From: Bacteroidota bacterium
Lineage (GTDB): Bacteria > Bacteroidota > Bacteroidia > Flavobacteriales > Flavobacteriaceae
DNA: 32,691 nucleotides
Reading direction: 5' to 3'
Assembly: GCA_018335575.1 (NCBI GenBank)
Contig: JAGXRT010000012.1
Location: forward strand, 1 to 32,691
The notes below the pieces were generated by a model. The model was not told the DNA's origin, made no database searches, and saw only the letters and a program-made list of their open reading frames with translations. Numbering within the stretch: the first letter of the stretch is position 1; each line of letters opens with the position of its first letter. Both the position numbers and the translations under genes were made by a program. This document shows positions 31,727 to 32,691 of the stretch, piece by piece.

Positions 31727-32545
31727 TTAGTTTTTTAAATTGTTAACCTGCTGTTTAACGTATTGAGCCCATTCAAAATGTGTTTTGTTATTATTAAAAG
31801 TATCATAGGAAATGGGCTTACCGATTCTTACCCTTATAGGTTTGTTCCGTTTGTTGAAGATTTCGCGTGGTAAAAGAACAAGTTCAAGATTTGCTTTAAT
31901 TCCCAATATTTTCCGGCCAATGTAAATGACGTAAAATAAACGTGAATTGCGTCCATAGAAAAAAACAGGAACAACATCACGCCGGTGTTCAATGGCTTTG
32001 GTAACAAATGATTTCTGCCAATCCCTATCTTCAATCCTGCAACCCTTTGCGCGTGAAACCAAGCCAGCAGGGAAGTGGGTAATTGGCAAATGGGAAGCGA
32101 ATACCTTTTCTAATTCCAAAAGGTATTTCCTGGGGTTGGTGCCAAAAACATTTACGGCAGCTACAATAGGCCTTAGGTGGGGTATGAGTGTAAAAACTTC
32201 ATTTCCAATCGCTCTGAAATCGCCGTATTTTTGGGCAATGGTGTTTGTCAGTATTAATCCATCTGCAAAACCAAATGGATGATTTGCTACGAAGAAACAT
32301 CTGCCATTATCGGGGAGGTTATGCAATCCCTCAATATCTACCTTGATATTTAATTCAGATACTACTTTTGGCAGGAAATCTACTCCTTCATAGTCGGCAT
32401 AAGCAAAAAGAATGCGATTAATTTCATCTTGCTTAATGATAATCTTAATCAGGTCAATAGTAAATCTTGGTAAACGCTTAAGGAATTGCGAGTTGCTCTC
32501 CTTAATCTGTTGATGAACATCAATGTAATTAGTTATGGCATTCAT
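31727..32545 (-). CDS. Lysophospholipid acyltransferase-like protein (LPLAT/PlsC superfamily)
   Basis: A 272-residue acyltransferase. The catalytic block NHPFGFADGL has His89 and Asp95, an H-x5-D spacing as in the hemolysin-like or ornithine-lipid acyltransferase group rather than H-x4-D of PlsC. THFPAGLVSRAKG (about residues 137-149) is the second substrate block and VVPVFFYGRNSR the third. It is expected to transfer an acyl chain to a lyso-lipid or amino-lipid at the inner membrane. Its start is 2 bp after the stop of the patatin-like gene, so phospholipase and acyltransferase are probably made together, as in acyl-chain remodelling. Confidence 0.85.
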   Translation of the reverse strand: MNAITNYIDVHQQIKESNSQFLKRLPRFTIDLIKIIIKQDEINRILFAYADYEGVDFLPKVVSELNIKVDIEGLHNLPDNGRCFFVANHPFGFADGLILTNTIAQKYGDFRAIGNEVFTLIPHLRPIVAAVNVFGTNPRKYLLELEKVFASHLPITHFPAGLVSRAKGCRIEDRDWQKSFVTKAIEHRRDVVPVFFYGRNSRLFYVIYIGRKILGIKANLELVLLPREIFNKRNKPIRVRIGKPISYDTFNNNKTHFEWAQYVKQQVNNLKN

Positions 32546-32547
32546 TT

Positions 32548-32691
32548 TTATTTCGGATTGATGGTTTTACTTTCCGACAAAGCTATTTTTGTAGCATTCT
32601 TACCCATCTCAATCAGTTCTTTAGCTTTATAAAACTCAAAAGTTTTTGCCGAATCGTGCGGGATATTAATCAGTATATCGGGTTTATGTTT
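32548..32691 (-). CDS. Patatin-like phospholipase, C-terminal fragment (5' end outside window)
   Basis: On the minus strand the frame is open from the window edge for 47 codons to a TAA at 32550-32548. The product includes KPDILINIPHDSAKTF, EFYKAKELIEMGK and the tail ALSESKTINPK. The FYKAKELIEMGK segment resembles the C-terminus of bacterial patatin-like (NTE/RssA-type) phospholipases, which end with a helix of the form FYKAxELIxxG. The catalytic Ser-Asp part would lie outside the window. It is the upstream gene of the lipid operon, two bases before the acyltransferase start. The call rests on a short segment. Confidence 0.65.
   Translation of the reverse strand, partial: KHKPDILINIPHDSAKTFEFYKAKELIEMGKNATKIALSESKTINPK

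Overview
The window looks like a chromosomal segment of a low-GC Bacteroidota, most likely Flavobacteriales-like. The evidence is the Bacteroidota-type -7 promoter element (TAnnTTTG) upstream of many genes, weak ribosome binding sites, the gene block bamD-rpoZ-coaBC-porD-recN (PorD being a type IX secretion protein), a DUF6913-like gene next to dapA, and SusC-type plug and porin families. No rRNA, tRNA or CRISPR array was seen.

Region 1 (1-17398) is ordinary core genome. It holds the 3' part of pyrG, yidC, a hemG-type flavodoxin, a glycosyltransferase, fabI, the recN-porD-coaBC-rpoZ-bamD block, ferritin, dapA, a DUF6913-like protein, a 5'-nucleotidase split into two exported proteins, an orphan TonB-receptor plug protein, a GNAT-nitrilase fusion and a HAD phosphatase.

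Region 2 (17395-28110) is the most interesting part. A membrane-anchored cytochrome c with 12 CxxCH motifs is divergent from a polysulfide/thiosulfate-reductase-like complex (psrA-psrB-psrC). This is followed by two membrane-anchored rhodanese-fold proteins. Both have lost the catalytic Cys (replaced by Ser), and each has a single Cys as its very last residue, in the ending EEGGC. After a terminator, a second operon encodes an exported tandem rhodanese with intact Cys residues and a GCGE tail, a lipoprotein tandem rhodanese, and an outer-membrane porin whose mature N-terminus begins QGCDGG. The two operons share a promoter layout: GTAAC-N4-GTTAC-type dyad, 31 bp, TATGACA-type dyad, 29.5 bp to a TAnnTTTA -7 box, then about 58 bp to the ATG. 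I propose, as inference, a co-regulated sulfane-sulfur uptake, relay and respiration system that spans the cell envelope.

Region 3 (28177-29646) is a truncated IS1182-like transposase followed by about 380 bp with inverted repeats and no recognisable gene. Region 4 (29647-32691) is a minus-strand operon of visibly higher GC: the tail of a patatin-like phospholipase, an acyltransferase, a polyprenol-phosphate-type glycosyltransferase and a DUF1302-like outer-membrane protein. It is probably a lipid-related envelope locus. The change of composition at the IS remnant suggests either an island boundary or an assembly join.
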